Below the pieces are notes generated by a model that saw nothing but the letters and a program-made list of their open reading frames with translations, had not been told where the DNA came from and did no database searches. This document shows positions 33,775 through 43,400 of a stretch of 64,000 bases of DNA, one piece after another; positions within the stretch are counted from its first letter, which is position 1, and every line of letters begins with the position of its first letter. The position numbers were made by a program, and so were the translations under genes. This DNA comes from CAVQBP01 sp963740945. Lineage in GTDB: Bacteria > Bacteroidota > Ignavibacteria > Ignavibacteriales > Ignavibacteriaceae. The DNA lies in contig CAVUGE010000030.1 of assembly GCA_963740945.1 (NCBI GenBank), forward strand, positions 143,193 to 207,192, written 5' to 3'.

Positions 33775-35137
33775 ATGTCAGAATATGTCAGAAATCTGAT
33801 GGCTGAAGTTAAAGCCAAAAATCCTAATGAACCCGAATTTCATCAGGCAGTCGAAGAAGTCATCGATTCATTGGATCTTGTATTGGAAAAACATCCCGAA
33901 TACCGCTCCAATAAAATACTCGAAAGAATAATAGAACCTGAACGCGTGATTATGTTTCGTGTTCCATGGGTGGACGATCAGGGGGAAGTCCATATAAACC
34001 GTGGCTTTAGAATAGAAATGAATAGTGCAATTGGTCCTTATAAAGGCGGGCTGCGCTTCCATCCTTCTGTTAATCTCGGTATTCTGAAATTCTTAGCTTT
34101 CGAACAGGTCTTTAAAAACAGCTTAACTACTCTTCCTATGGGAGGCGGTAAAGGTGGCTCGGACTTTGACCCTAAAGGTAAAAGTGATAACGAAGTTATG
34201 AGATTTTGCCAGAGTTTTATGAGTGAACTTTATCGGCATATTGGCTCCAATACCGATGTACCCGCCGGAGATATCGGAGTTGGCGGTAGAGAAATCGGAT
34301 TCCTATTCGGTCAATACAAAAAAATTAGAAATGAATTTACGGGCGTATTAACAGGTAAAGGTATTAATTGGGGAGGTTCTTTAATAAGACCGGAAGCCAC
34401 CGGGTACGGTGCAGTTTATTTTGCTTCAGAAATGCTTTCTACCAGAGGAGAAAGCCTGGAAGGTAAAACATGTCTTGTTTCCGGCAGCGGTAATGTAGCC
34501 CAGTATACAGTTGAAAAAATTATACAGCTTGGCGGTAAAACAGTTACTCTATCAGATTCGAGCGGTTATATTTTCGATCCTAATGGAATTGACAGAGAAA
34601 AATTGAATTTTGTACTCGATTTAAAAGAATGTTCGTAGAGGTCGCGTTTCAGAATATGCGGAAAAATTCAAAGGAGTAGAATATACTCCGGTTGATAATA
34701 AATTAGACTACAATCCTTTATGGGATCATAAAGCAGATTGTGCTTTCCCTAGTGCCACTCAAAATGAAATAAATGAAAAAGACGCACTAAATCTCCTTAA
34801 AAATAAAGTATACTGTGTTTCAGAAGGTGCAAATATGCCTACAACTATCGATGGAGTTAAACACTTTTTAAATGAAGGTATTCTTTACGGTCCGGGAAAA
34901 GCAGCTAATGCAGGTGGTGTAGCAGTTTCCGGTTTGGAAATGGCTCAAAACAGTATGAGATATTCATGGATGAAAGATGAAGTAGATAACAGACTTCACA
35001 TTATTATGAAAAGTATTCATAAAACTTGTGTTGAAGTCGCAGAAAGATTTGGTACTCCGGGTAATTATGTCAATGGCGCCAATATAGGAGGTTTCCTAAA
35101 AGTAGCTGATGCAATGCTTGATCAAGGAATTGTCTAG
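33775..35137 (+). pseudogene. gdhA: NADP-type glutamate dehydrogenase, interrupted by a single-base frameshift
   Basis: Hexameric bacterial-type GDH that interconverts glutamate with 2-oxoglutarate and ammonia. From 33775: PERVIMFRVPWVDDQGEVHINR, AIGPYKGGLRFHPSVNLGILKF, TLPMGGGKGGSDFDPKGK, DVPAGDIGVGGREIGF, GGSLIRPEATGYGAVYF. The frame stops at 34638 after DLKECS. One base further the expected DLKNVRRGRVSEYAEKF follows and continues unbroken through EGANMPTTIDGVKHF and GPGKAANAGGVAVSGLEMAQNS to the stop at 35137. The 1363-base span is one base over a multiple of three, so a single extra base near 34621-34630 explains it. ATG 33775 has GAGG 6 bases upstream. Repaired length is 453 residues. 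Confidence 0.9.
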
Positions 35138-35174
35138 TATATTCCCGATTAATAACCGGATTTACTTGGATTGT

Positions 35175-35253
35175 AAAGATGACATCTTTTTCATTTTTTA
35201 TTAAAATATAAGTTTAGATAAAACATTTTTTTAAAAATAAAGATGTCATCTTT
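35175..35253 (+). repeat. Palindrome-bounded intergenic element, copy 7
   Basis: AAAGATGACATCTTT at 35175-35189 and AAAGATGTCATCTTT at 35239-35253; core TTATTAAAATATAAGTTTAG then ATAAAACA. It is the shortest complete copy, and the outer flanks are not clearly conserved. Confidence 0.85.
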
Positions 35254-35307
35254 CATTAAACACATTATATTATTTTTACTCTTATACAACCTGCTTTAAG
35301 AAAGTAA

Positions 35308-38300
35308 ATGGAAAATTACTCATTATACTCCCTTAGTAATATTGACCAGCTATGGGTCGAGCACGGCTATGGAACCCGTTTCCAGGGATTTCAGAATTTA
35401 ATGAAATACCGGATACGCGATATCCTCCTGGTTTCAAGTCTATATGATTCATATCTTTTTGAAGAAGACGGCAGATTGTATGAACTAATCAGAAAAGAAT
35501 ACCAGGGATTAAACCTAAGTCATTCTCCCGAACTTATCAGGGTATCCAGCGGAATTGAAGCCATTGCTCTTGCTAAAGAAGAAAGAAGATACGATTTAAT
35601 TATCTCTACACTTCATATTGAAGATATGCATGCTCTTAATCTTGCAAAACTAGTTAAGCAGTCAAATCTGAATATACCTATTGTTTTACTTGCCTATAAT
35701 AACCGTGAATTGACTGATCTAATATCACGGCATGATGTCTCTGTCTTTGATAAAATTTTTATCTGGCAGGGTGACTTTAGAATTATGCTCGGTATTATAA
35801 AGTACATGGAAGACAAAATTAATGTTGAGCACGATACTAAAATTGTCGGTGTCCAGTCAATTATTTTAATTGAAGATAATATCAGGGATTATTCAACATT
35901 CCTTCCTTTGATTTATACTGAAATATTAAAACAGTCTCAAAATTTAATTTCCGAAGGAATAAACCTCTCACATAAATTTTTAAGGATGAGAGCCCGCCCC
36001 AAAATATTACTCGCTACTAATTATGAGGAAGCATGGGATTACTACGAGAAATACCGTGAATTTATTCTGGGAATAATTTCGGATATAGATTTTAAAAGGA
36101 ATGGAATAGAAGATCCCGAAGCCGGACTGGAATTTGCAAAAAGAGTAAAAATGCAATACCCGGATATACCCATTTTACTCCAGTCCTACATTAAAGATAA
36201 TAAAGCTAAAGCTAAAGAGATTGGGGCTTCCTTCTTAGTGAAAGAATCCCCTAACCTGCTCCAGGAATTACGTAAGTTTATGGTAAATTATTTTAGCTTT
36301 GGTGACCTTATTTTTAGGATGCCCGATGGATCCGAAGTCGGCAGAGCTCATGATTTAAAATCCCTTGAAGAACAATTAAAGATTATCCCGGATGAAAGCA
36401 TTCAGTACCATGCTGAGAGAAATCATTTTTCAAACTGGTTAAAAGCAAGGACAGAATTCTGGCTTGCACATAAACTTAGACCCAGAAAAGTATCCGACTT
36501 TCTCTCTATTAATGGATTAAGGGAAAATTTGATTTCTTCTATTAAAGAATATCAGAAACGAAGACAGAAAGGAATAATTACAGATTTTACTAAAGATTCT
36601 TTTGATCCGGCAAGTTCTTTCGCAAGGATTGGAGGAGGTTCTCTGGGCGGAAAGGCTAGGGGACTAGGTTTTATAAATACCTTAATTAATAATTATAATA
36701 TAAGTGCAAAGTATGATAATATATTGATCTACGTACCTCCTGCCGTTGTTTTGGGAACCGATGTCTTTGATCAATTTTTAGATGAAAATGATTTGCGGAA
36801 TTTCTCAATAACCAGTAACAATGATGAGGAAATAACAAAAAGTTTTTTAGCCGCTGAAAAATTTCCTGAGGATATAATTAAGCAGCTCGTTGAATTCTTA
36901 GATATTATTAGGGGTCCGTTAGCAGTCAGATCATCAAGCTTATTGGAAGACTCCCAATATCAGCCTTTTGCAGGTGTATATGAAACTTATATGCTCCCTA
37001 ATAATAATCATAACCCTATAATCAGGTTAAATGAATTAATTACAACTATAAAAAGAGTCTTTGCCTCAACTTTCTATCAAAATGCAAAAGACTATATATT
37101 TGCTACTGCCTACAGACTCGAAGAAGAAAAAATGGCTGTTATTATTCAGCAGATGATTGGCTCAAAACATCAGAATAGATTTTATCCCCATTTTTCTGGC
37201 GTTGCAAAATCTCATAATTTTTACCCTATGCCTCCTCAAAAATCAATAGACGGAATTTCTTCGGTTGCTCTTGGGCTAGGTAAGTGGGTTGTTGATGGCG
37301 GAACTACAATTAAATTTTGTCCTAAATATCCTTCTCATATTCCCCAATTTTATTCTGTTGAAGAAACCCTAAATTATAACCAGCGCAAGTTTTATGCTTT
37401 AAATCTTGATGGACGTCTTGATGATACGAATCTTACACATGATATCCTGGTGCAAATTTATGATCTAAAGACTGCTGAAGATGATGAAACTCTAACATAT
37501 GTTGGCTCTACTTACAGCAGTGATAATAAAGCAATTTATGATGGTATTTCCAGAAATGGGATTAGAATAGTAAGTTTCGCCCCTATCTTAAAAAATAAAA
37601 TTTTTCCGCTGCCTGAAATTTTAGAACTTTTACTTGATATGGGTTCTTGGGGAATGGGAACTCCCGTTGAAATTGAATTTGCAGTAAATATGTCAAATTC
37701 TAAAAATGTACCGCATCAATTCGCTCTTCTTCAAATGCGACCCCTTGTATTAACAAGAGAACTTGAAGAATTAGATATTGAAAATTATTCTCAAGATGAC
37801 TTAATTTGCAATAGTGACCAGGTTTTGGGACATGGAGTAATTAAAGACATTTATGATATCATTTATGTTGATTATCATTTATACGAACGATCAAAAAGTA
37901 AGGAAGTTGCAATTGAATTAAATCAATTTAATAATAAATTGGTAAGCCAGAATCGTCCTTATTTATTAATTGGCGTTGGAAGATGGGGAAGCCTTGACCC
38001 CTGGCTCGGTATCCCTGTTAAGTGGGAGCAGGTATCCGGAGCAAAGACAATTATTGAAACTGGGTTTAAGGATTTTGATGTAACTCCCTCTCAAGGCTCC
38101 CATTTCTTTCATAATCTTACCTCTTTTATGATAGGTTACTTTAGTGTTTACCCCAATCATAAACAAAACTGGATAAACTGGGATTGGATTTTAGATCAAG
38201 TCCCTGAAGAAAAGAAGCTGTTTACTAGACATATTAAATTAGAAAAATCTCTCACAATTAAAGTTAACGGACAAAAAAATAAGGGAATAATAACTAAACC

Positions 38301-38313
38301 GGGAATAAATTAA
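35308..38313 (+). CDS. Receiver-like plus PEP-synthase ATP-grasp domain protein
   Basis: A 1001-residue cytoplasmic protein. Residues about 40-170 resemble a degenerate receiver (DLIISTLHIEDMHALNLAK). Residues about 180-335 form a second receiver-like domain (SIILIEDN; ISDIDF with D259; ASFLVKESP). Residues about 435-805 match the N-terminal ATP-grasp domain of PEP synthase/pyruvate phosphate dikinase: GGGSLGGKARG (442-452), RGPLAVRSSSLLEDS (from 535), AGVYET and FALLQMRPL. The swivelling histidine domain and the PEP-binding barrel are absent, so it cannot be an ordinary PEP synthase. The C-terminal 200 residues (LLIGVGRWGSLDPWLGIPV) are conserved-looking but unnamed to me. A regulator or phosphotransfer protein is likely. 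Confidence 0.75.
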   Translation: MENYSLYSLSNIDQLWVEHGYGTRFQGFQNLMKYRIRDILLVSSLYDSYLFEEDGRLYELIRKEYQGLNLSHSPELIRVSSGIEAIALAKEERRYDLIISTLHIEDMHALNLAKLVKQSNLNIPIVLLAYNNRELTDLISRHDVSVFDKIFIWQGDFRIMLGIIKYMEDKINVEHDTKIVGVQSIILIEDNIRDYSTFLPLIYTEILKQSQNLISEGINLSHKFLRMRARPKILLATNYEEAWDYYEKYREFILGIISDIDFKRNGIEDPEAGLEFAKRVKMQYPDIPILLQSYIKDNKAKAKEIGASFLVKESPNLLQELRKFMVNYFSFGDLIFRMPDGSEVGRAHDLKSLEEQLKIIPDESIQYHAERNHFSNWLKARTEFWLAHKLRPRKVSDFLSINGLRENLISSIKEYQKRRQKGIITDFTKDSFDPASSFARIGGGSLGGKARGLGFINTLINNYNISAKYDNILIYVPPAVVLGTDVFDQFLDENDLRNFSITSNNDEEITKSFLAAEKFPEDIIKQLVEFLDIIRGPLAVRSSSLLEDSQYQPFAGVYETYMLPNNNHNPIIRLNELITTIKRVFASTFYQNAKDYIFATAYRLEEEKMAVIIQQMIGSKHQNRFYPHFSGVAKSHNFYPMPPQKSIDGISSVALGLGKWVVDGGTTIKFCPKYPSHIPQFYSVEETLNYNQRKFYALNLDGRLDDTNLTHDILVQIYDLKTAEDDETLTYVGSTYSSDNKAIYDGISRNGIRIVSFAPILKNKIFPLPEILELLLDMGSWGMGTPVEIEFAVNMSNSKNVPHQFALLQMRPLVLTRELEELDIENYSQDDLICNSDQVLGHGVIKDIYDIIYVDYHLYERSKSKEVAIELNQFNNKLVSQNRPYLLIGVGRWGSLDPWLGIPVKWEQVSGAKTIIETGFKDFDVTPSQGSHFFHNLTSFMIGYFSVYPNHKQNWINWDWILDQVPEEKKLFTRHIKLEKSLTIKVNGQKNKGIITKPGIN

Positions 38314-38315
38314 TT

Positions 38316-38504
38316 ATGGAAGAGAAAAAGGGGGAAGCATATGATAATTGCCCCCACTGCGGTAGAAAATTAAGTCCATGGGAAAAAGTATTGCTTACCG
38401 TCGATAGAGCTATTGTGTGTAAAAACTGCTGGTATAGAATACTGCTGGATATAAGGGAAGAAAAGCCCGATCATCCGGAAATTAAAAAAGACAAATCAAA
38501 TTAA
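38316..38504 (+). CDS. Small zinc-ribbon protein
   Basis: A 62-residue protein with two CxxC knuckles, DNCPHCGRKLSPWEKVL and AIVCKNCWYRILLD, which should bind one zinc, followed by a charged tail. It starts two bases after the stop of the 1001-residue gene and ends 12 bases before a glutamate dehydrogenase gene, so the three form a transcript. Function is unknown; a small adaptor for one of its neighbours is plausible from context only. Confidence 0.7.
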   Translation: MEEKKGEAYDNCPHCGRKLSPWEKVLLTVDRAIVCKNCWYRILLDIREEKPDHPEIKKDKSN

Positions 38505-38516
38505 AGGCTGTTATAA

Positions 38517-39764
38517 ATGGAATCATATAATTCTTTCTCTGTTGCACAAAAACAGGTAAATGAAGCTGCAAAGATCTTAAAGTTAGATGATGCAACTCTG
38601 GAACTGCTTTTATGGCCTCAAAGAGAATTTAAATTTACCTTCCCGGTAAAGTTAGATAACGGGAAAACAAAAATATTTCATGCATATAGAATCCAGTATA
38701 ACTTTGCCAGGGGCCCTGCTAAAGGAGGTATAAGATTCCATCCGGATGAAACCGTTGATACTATTAGAGCTCTTTCCTGCTGGATGACCTGGAAAACTGC
38801 GGTAGTTGATCTCCCTCTCGGCGGAGGAAAAGGAGGTGTGGTCTGCGATCCGAAATCTCTGTCTGATAGAGAGCTTGAAAATTTATCGAGAGGTTATATT
38901 AGAGCAGTTGCACAATATATCGGAGTAGATAAAGATATTCCTGCTCCCGATGTATATACAAATCCACAAACTATGGCCTGGATGATGGATGAATATGAAA
39001 CAATAGTTCATAATCACCAGCCCGGAGTTCTTACCGATAAGCCGCAGCAAATTGGAGGTACCGAAGGGAGAAGAGATGCAACAGCAAGAGGTGGAGTTAT
39101 TACGGTAAGAGAAGCTTGCAAATTACTTGGTGTTGATCCGACCGGAAGGTTTGCTATTCAAGGTTTTGGAACTGTAGGTCAAAGAGCCGCATTACTGCAT
39201 CAGGAAATTTTAGGCGGAGGTAAACTCGTTGCCGTTAGCGATTCTAAAGGTGCGATCTATAATCCTGATGGGTTTAATCCGAAAGAATTAGTCTCCCATA
39301 AACTTAAGACCGGTTCTATTAAAGGTTTCCCGGGAGGAGAGGATATTCCGCATGAAAAGCTTTTAACCTTAAATCTTGAAGTTTTGTATCCTGCCGCTCT
39401 GGAAAATACTATTACATCTGAAAATGCAGATTCAATAAACGCAAAGATAATATGCGAATTAGCCAATGGTCCCACTACTCCTGAAGCTGATACTATTTTA
39501 AATGCAAAAAGAATTCATACAATACCCGATATCTTAGCGAGTGCCGGTGGAGTAACTGTCTCTTATTTCGAAATGGTTCAGGATAAATACAGTTTCTTCT
39601 GGGATGAAGAAACAGTCAATAAACAGCTCGACCAAAAACTTACTAAAGCCTATCACCGCGTGCTGGAAGCTATAAAGGAGAAAAAAGTACACCCCCGTTT
39701 GGCTGCTACCGTTGTAGGTGTAGCTAAAGTAGCAGAAGCATGCAAGTTAAGAGGTTGGGTCTAA
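38517..39764 (+). CDS. Glu/Leu/Phe/Val dehydrogenase, bacterial/archaeal NAD-type glutamate dehydrogenase
   Basis: A 415-residue glutamate dehydrogenase of the RocG/GudB and archaeal type. It shows RIQYNFARGPAKGGIRFHPDETVDTIRALSCWMTWKTAVVDLPLGGGKGGVVCDPK (substrate lysines), DIPAPDVYTN, TARGGVITVREACK, the Rossmann motif IQGFGTVGQRAA, and ICELANGPTTPEADTIL with SAGGVTVSYFEMVQD. It is the second of three GDH genes here and differs clearly from both neighbours. It is co-transcribed with the zinc ribbon and the ATP-grasp protein. It likely works in the catabolic direction, freeing ammonia from glutamate; cofactor choice is inference. Confidence 0.9.
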   Translation: MESYNSFSVAQKQVNEAAKILKLDDATLELLLWPQREFKFTFPVKLDNGKTKIFHAYRIQYNFARGPAKGGIRFHPDETVDTIRALSCWMTWKTAVVDLPLGGGKGGVVCDPKSLSDRELENLSRGYIRAVAQYIGVDKDIPAPDVYTNPQTMAWMMDEYETIVHNHQPGVLTDKPQQIGGTEGRRDATARGGVITVREACKLLGVDPTGRFAIQGFGTVGQRAALLHQEILGGGKLVAVSDSKGAIYNPDGFNPKELVSHKLKTGSIKGFPGGEDIPHEKLLTLNLEVLYPAALENTITSENADSINAKIICELANGPTTPEADTILNAKRIHTIPDILASAGGVTVSYFEMVQDKYSFFWDEETVNKQLDQKLTKAYHRVLEAIKEKKVHPRLAATVVGVAKVAEACKLRGWV

Positions 39765-39772
39765 TCAGAAAA

Positions 39773-41203
39773 TCAAGGGAAAATACCCAATGCCATATAG
39801 GCTGTTGCAATTTTATCAATAGCAGTAATAAATGCTGCGGTTCTCAAATCAGGAATTTTCTTATTTTCCATCCAGGTATCCCGTATCTGGTTATATGCGG
39901 AAACCATAGTTTCTTCAAGTCCGGAGTTTACCAGGTCCTCTTCTTCGGCACCGTGAATTATAATTCTTTTCGCAGAATCATTTAAAGACTTTCCAAGAGC
40001 ATCTTCTATTGAATCAACTAAAACACTGTTAACTCTTTCTTCGTACCTCTTCCCCATTCTGCCGAATCTAATATGTGATAAATTTTTTAACCATTCAAAA
40101 TATGAAACAGTAACGCCTCCTGCATTCAAGTAAAGATCCGGAATAATCATCGTCCCTTTCTTTTGCAATATTTTCTCTGCTTCCGGAGTAACTGGACCAT
40201 TTGCCGCTTCAGCTATTATTTTTGCTTTTATTCTGTCTGCATTTCCGGAGTTAATCTGGTTCTCTAATGCAGCGGGAATAAGGATATCGCAATCCTGCTC
40301 CAAAGCTAGTGCCCGCTTTTTCATATTCTTTGCTTTTGGAAAATTCAGTATTGAACCGGTTTCTTTTCGATGCTTATATACTTCCCCTAAATCAAGCCCC
40401 TTTGCTGAATATATCGCTCCTTCAAATTCGGAAATAGCAATTATTACTGCACCTGCTTCCTGGAAAAATTTGGTAGTATAATACCCTACATTACCTAAAC
40501 CTTGAATTACAACTTTTTTCCCTTCAATTCCGGTTGTCAGCCCGAGTTTCTTCATATCCTTCTGATTGCTCAATGCTTCCCTTACTCCGAAATAAACTCC
40601 TCTTCCGGTAGCTTCGGTACGGCCCCTAATCCCTCCCTGACTAATTGGCTTACCTGTAACACATGCACTTGAATCAATTCCGGGATGAAATGCGGCATAG
40701 GTATCTGCTATCCAGGCCATTTCCCGCGAACCGGTTCCGTAATCGGGTGCCGGTACATCAATGCCGGGACCAATAAAATTTTTCCTTACCAGCTCTGCTG
40801 TATACCTCCTTGTAATATGTTCAAGCTCAACTTCATTATAAGCCTTCGGATCAATTCTAACTCCCCCTTTCGCTCCTCCGAAAGGAACATCAACTACCGC
40901 ACATTTGTACGTCATTAAAGCCGCCAATGCCTTTACCTCATCCTGAGTTACTGCCAGACTGTACCTGATTCCTCCCTTTACCGGAAGTTTATGCTGGCTG
41001 TGCTCTACTCTATATGCTACTATGACTTCAATATTGTTCTTTATCCTTACCGGGAATTTCACCCGGTAAACACTATTGCAGTATTTAATTTGCTCAAGCA
41101 GCCCTTCAGGATATTTTGTAAATGCTGCCGCTCTATCGAAGTAACGTAAAACATCATCGAAAAAACTTTCTTCTCTCTTTGCATGGATATTAATGTTCGA
41201 CAT
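39773..41203 (-). CDS. Glutamate dehydrogenase, animal-mitochondrial (GLUD1)-like type
   Basis: A 476-residue GDH. KGGIRYSLAVTQDEVKALAALMTYKCAVVDVPFGGAKGGVRIDPK, NFIGPGIDVPAPDYGTGSREMAWIADTY, ACVTGKPISQGGIRGRTEATGRGV, VIQGLGNVGYYTTKF and PDLYLNAGGVTVSYFEWLKNLSHIRFGR follow the vertebrate mitochondrial enzyme closely. An insertion around residues 390-430 (DALGKSLNDSAKRIIIHGAEEEDLVNSGLEETM) sits where mitochondrial GDH has its longer antenna segment, though shortened. It converges on the second GDH gene with 8 bases between stops. Confidence 0.92.
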   Translation of the reverse strand: MSNINIHAKREESFFDDVLRYFDRAAAFTKYPEGLLEQIKYCNSVYRVKFPVRIKNNIEVIVAYRVEHSQHKLPVKGGIRYSLAVTQDEVKALAALMTYKCAVVDVPFGGAKGGVRIDPKAYNEVELEHITRRYTAELVRKNFIGPGIDVPAPDYGTGSREMAWIADTYAAFHPGIDSSACVTGKPISQGGIRGRTEATGRGVYFGVREALSNQKDMKKLGLTTGIEGKKVVIQGLGNVGYYTTKFFQEAGAVIIAISEFEGAIYSAKGLDLGEVYKHRKETGSILNFPKAKNMKKRALALEQDCDILIPAALENQINSGNADRIKAKIIAEAANGPVTPEAEKILQKKGTMIIPDLYLNAGGVTVSYFEWLKNLSHIRFGRMGKRYEERVNSVLVDSIEDALGKSLNDSAKRIIIHGAEEEDLVNSGLEETMVSAYNQIRDTWMENKKIPDLRTAAFITAIDKIATAYMALGIFP

Positions 41204-41309
41204 TGTATCTCCTCCTCAAATTCCATATAATTTATTTAATATAAAGATTTGATGAATAATTAAATTCTTTATATATATCATTAAACTTAATTAAATTTTT
41301 TTTAATTGC

Positions 41310-43271
41310 ATGTATCAATTTACAATTATCAGGGACATAGTTGTTATCCTTCTGGTATCCATACCAATTATATTCATATTTAAAAAAATCAATCTACCGA
41401 GTATTGTAGGATTTTTAATTGCCGGTATGTTAATCGGACCTCACAGCTTCCAGTTAATTTCCGAAGTAAATGAAATAAATATTATGGCTGAAGTCGGGGT
41501 AATATTACTGCTGTTCACCATAGGACTCGAAGTTTCGTTTGGAAAACTTATAAAAATGAAAAAATTCCTTTTACTCTCCGGCGGTCTTCAGGTTTTATTT
41601 ACATTAATTATTTCGACAGTGGTATTTCTTCTTTTCAATCTCCCTCTCAATCAGTCAATATTTTTATCATTGCTTATCAGCCTTTCAAGTACCGCAATAG
41701 TCCTTAAAATATTATCGGATAAACAACAATTAGAAGCTCCTCATGGCAGAATATCACTTGGTATCCTGATTTTTCAGGATCTGGCTATTGTCCCCATGTT
41801 TCTTGTTCTTCCTATTTTAAGTTCCGGCGGCAGCTTATCTGCAGGTCAGATTATACTTCAGTTGTTATATGCTTTTGGTGCCGTAGCTTTAATTATCATT
41901 CTTGCTAAATTCCTGATGCCGAAAATTCTGTTTCAATTAGCAAAATTAAGGATAAGGGAAGTCTTCACTATAGGGATCGTCCTGCTTCTTTTAGGTACAG
42001 CATATTTAACCCATTCGTTAGGTCTTTCATTTGCATTAGGAGCATTTTTAGCAGGTTTGATTTTATCCGAATCTGAATTTAGTCACCAGATAGTCTCTGA
42101 AATTCTTCCTTTTAAAGATGTTTTTAACAGTATCTTCTTCGTATCAGTCGGATTATTACTTGATATACGGTTTCTCTTTATTTACCCGGTGCTTATCTTT
42201 ACAGCTATTCTGGGGATAATTTTGATTAAATCTTCTGTTGTAATAATAATAGTTAAATTAATGAAGTATCCTCTAAGAGTTGCTGTATTAACAGGGTTCG
42301 GTCTGGCACAGATAGGTGAATTTTCTTTTATTCTTGCTCAGGCTGGATTAAATTACAATCTTATCGGCAATGGATTTTACGAAGCTTTTTTGGCTTCTTC
42401 TATTTTCACCATGCTCCTAACCCCTTTTATTTTTCAGATTGCTGCTCCTGTTTCAAGAGGTTTTGGTAAACTGGAAAGCGTTAAGACGGATACAAAAGTA
42501 ATCTCAGAAAACCTTTCCAATCATGTTATTATCGCAGGATTCGGGTTAAATGGCAGAAACCTTGCAAGAGTTTTAAAGGAAACAGGAATAAAATATATCG
42601 TAATAGAACTAAACCCTGAAACTGTTAAGAAAGAGAAATCACTTGGAGAAAATATTATTTACGGTGATATAACAAAAGAGGAAATCCAGAATCAAACAAA
42701 TGTTAAGAGTGCAAATACGATTGTTTTTGCTATCTCCGATCCCGATTCTTTGCGCAGAGGCTTAAACCTTGCTAAAAAATTAAACCCTTCCATCTTTACT
42801 ATTGTCAGAACTAGGTTCGCTGCCGATGTTGATGACTTCCTGGCTCTCGGAGCAAATGAAGTAATACCTGAAGAATTCGAAACTTCCATTCAGATTTTTA
42901 ATATCGTTTTAAGAAGATTCCATATTCCGCTGAACATTGTAATGAGGCAGAGCAATCTGCTAAGAAGTGAAACATACAGTTTAATGAGAAAAGAATCAGC
43001 AGGTATTCAGTCCCTAGCAAATATAAATGAATTTTTAGCCGCAGGTATTACAGAAACTTATTATATACAAGAAGAAAATATGTTTATTAATTATTCCTTA
43101 GCTGATTTAAATTTGAGAGCCCGGACAGATGCTGCAATAATCGCTATAGTAAGAGATAAAGAGACAATAACAAATCCCTCAGGTAAAGAAGTAATCCAAC
43201 CTCATGACACCCTGGTAATTACAGGCAATCATAAATCAGTCGATGATGCAGTAGAATACCTGAATTCTTAA
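41310..43271 (+). CDS. KefB-like monovalent cation:proton antiporter (CPA2) with TrkA domains
   Basis: A 653-residue inner-membrane protein. Residues 1-385 form the CPA2 exchanger: PSIVGFLIAGMLIGPHSF, LLLFTIGLEVSFGKL, SLSSTAIVLKILSDKQQLEAPHGRISLGILIFQDLAIVPMF (QD motif), SFALGAFLAGLILSESEF and FFVSVGLLLD. A TrkA-N Rossmann domain follows (NHVIIAGFGLNGRNLARVLKETGIKYIVIE, from about 408), then a TrkA-C domain (about 565-650). Such proteins release K+ or Na+ in exchange for H+ under nucleotide control. It stands alone. Confidence 0.92.
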   Translation: MYQFTIIRDIVVILLVSIPIIFIFKKINLPSIVGFLIAGMLIGPHSFQLISEVNEINIMAEVGVILLLFTIGLEVSFGKLIKMKKFLLLSGGLQVLFTLIISTVVFLLFNLPLNQSIFLSLLISLSSTAIVLKILSDKQQLEAPHGRISLGILIFQDLAIVPMFLVLPILSSGGSLSAGQIILQLLYAFGAVALIIILAKFLMPKILFQLAKLRIREVFTIGIVLLLLGTAYLTHSLGLSFALGAFLAGLILSESEFSHQIVSEILPFKDVFNSIFFVSVGLLLDIRFLFIYPVLIFTAILGIILIKSSVVIIIVKLMKYPLRVAVLTGFGLAQIGEFSFILAQAGLNYNLIGNGFYEAFLASSIFTMLLTPFIFQIAAPVSRGFGKLESVKTDTKVISENLSNHVIIAGFGLNGRNLARVLKETGIKYIVIELNPETVKKEKSLGENIIYGDITKEEIQNQTNVKSANTIVFAISDPDSLRRGLNLAKKLNPSIFTIVRTRFAADVDDFLALGANEVIPEEFETSIQIFNIVLRRFHIPLNIVMRQSNLLRSETYSLMRKESAGIQSLANINEFLAAGITETYYIQEENMFINYSLADLNLRARTDAAIIAIVRDKETITNPSGKEVIQPHDTLVITGNHKSVDDAVEYLNS

Positions 43272-43370
43272 TTTGGAATTTTTTCTCATTTCTCCCAACT
43301 TTATAAACGATACTAATTTAGTTATATATCCAATAAGAATTTTATCACGCTTCCTGAATCTGTCTTTCTA

Positions 43371-43400
43371 TCTCAATACTCATATCTCAATACTCAATAC
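43371..43400. repeat. Short-period array abutting the GH28 stop codon
   Basis: TCTCAATACTCATA, TCTCAATACTCAATAC: near-repeats of TCTCAATACTCA that end at the stop codon of the GH28 gene (43400-43402). Confidence 0.55.

Noticed and set aside
33597..33806. 69-codon open frame upstream of and overlapping the gdhA start
   Set aside because: It overlaps the gdhA start in another frame and spans the inverted repeat; composition is that of AT-rich noncoding DNA.
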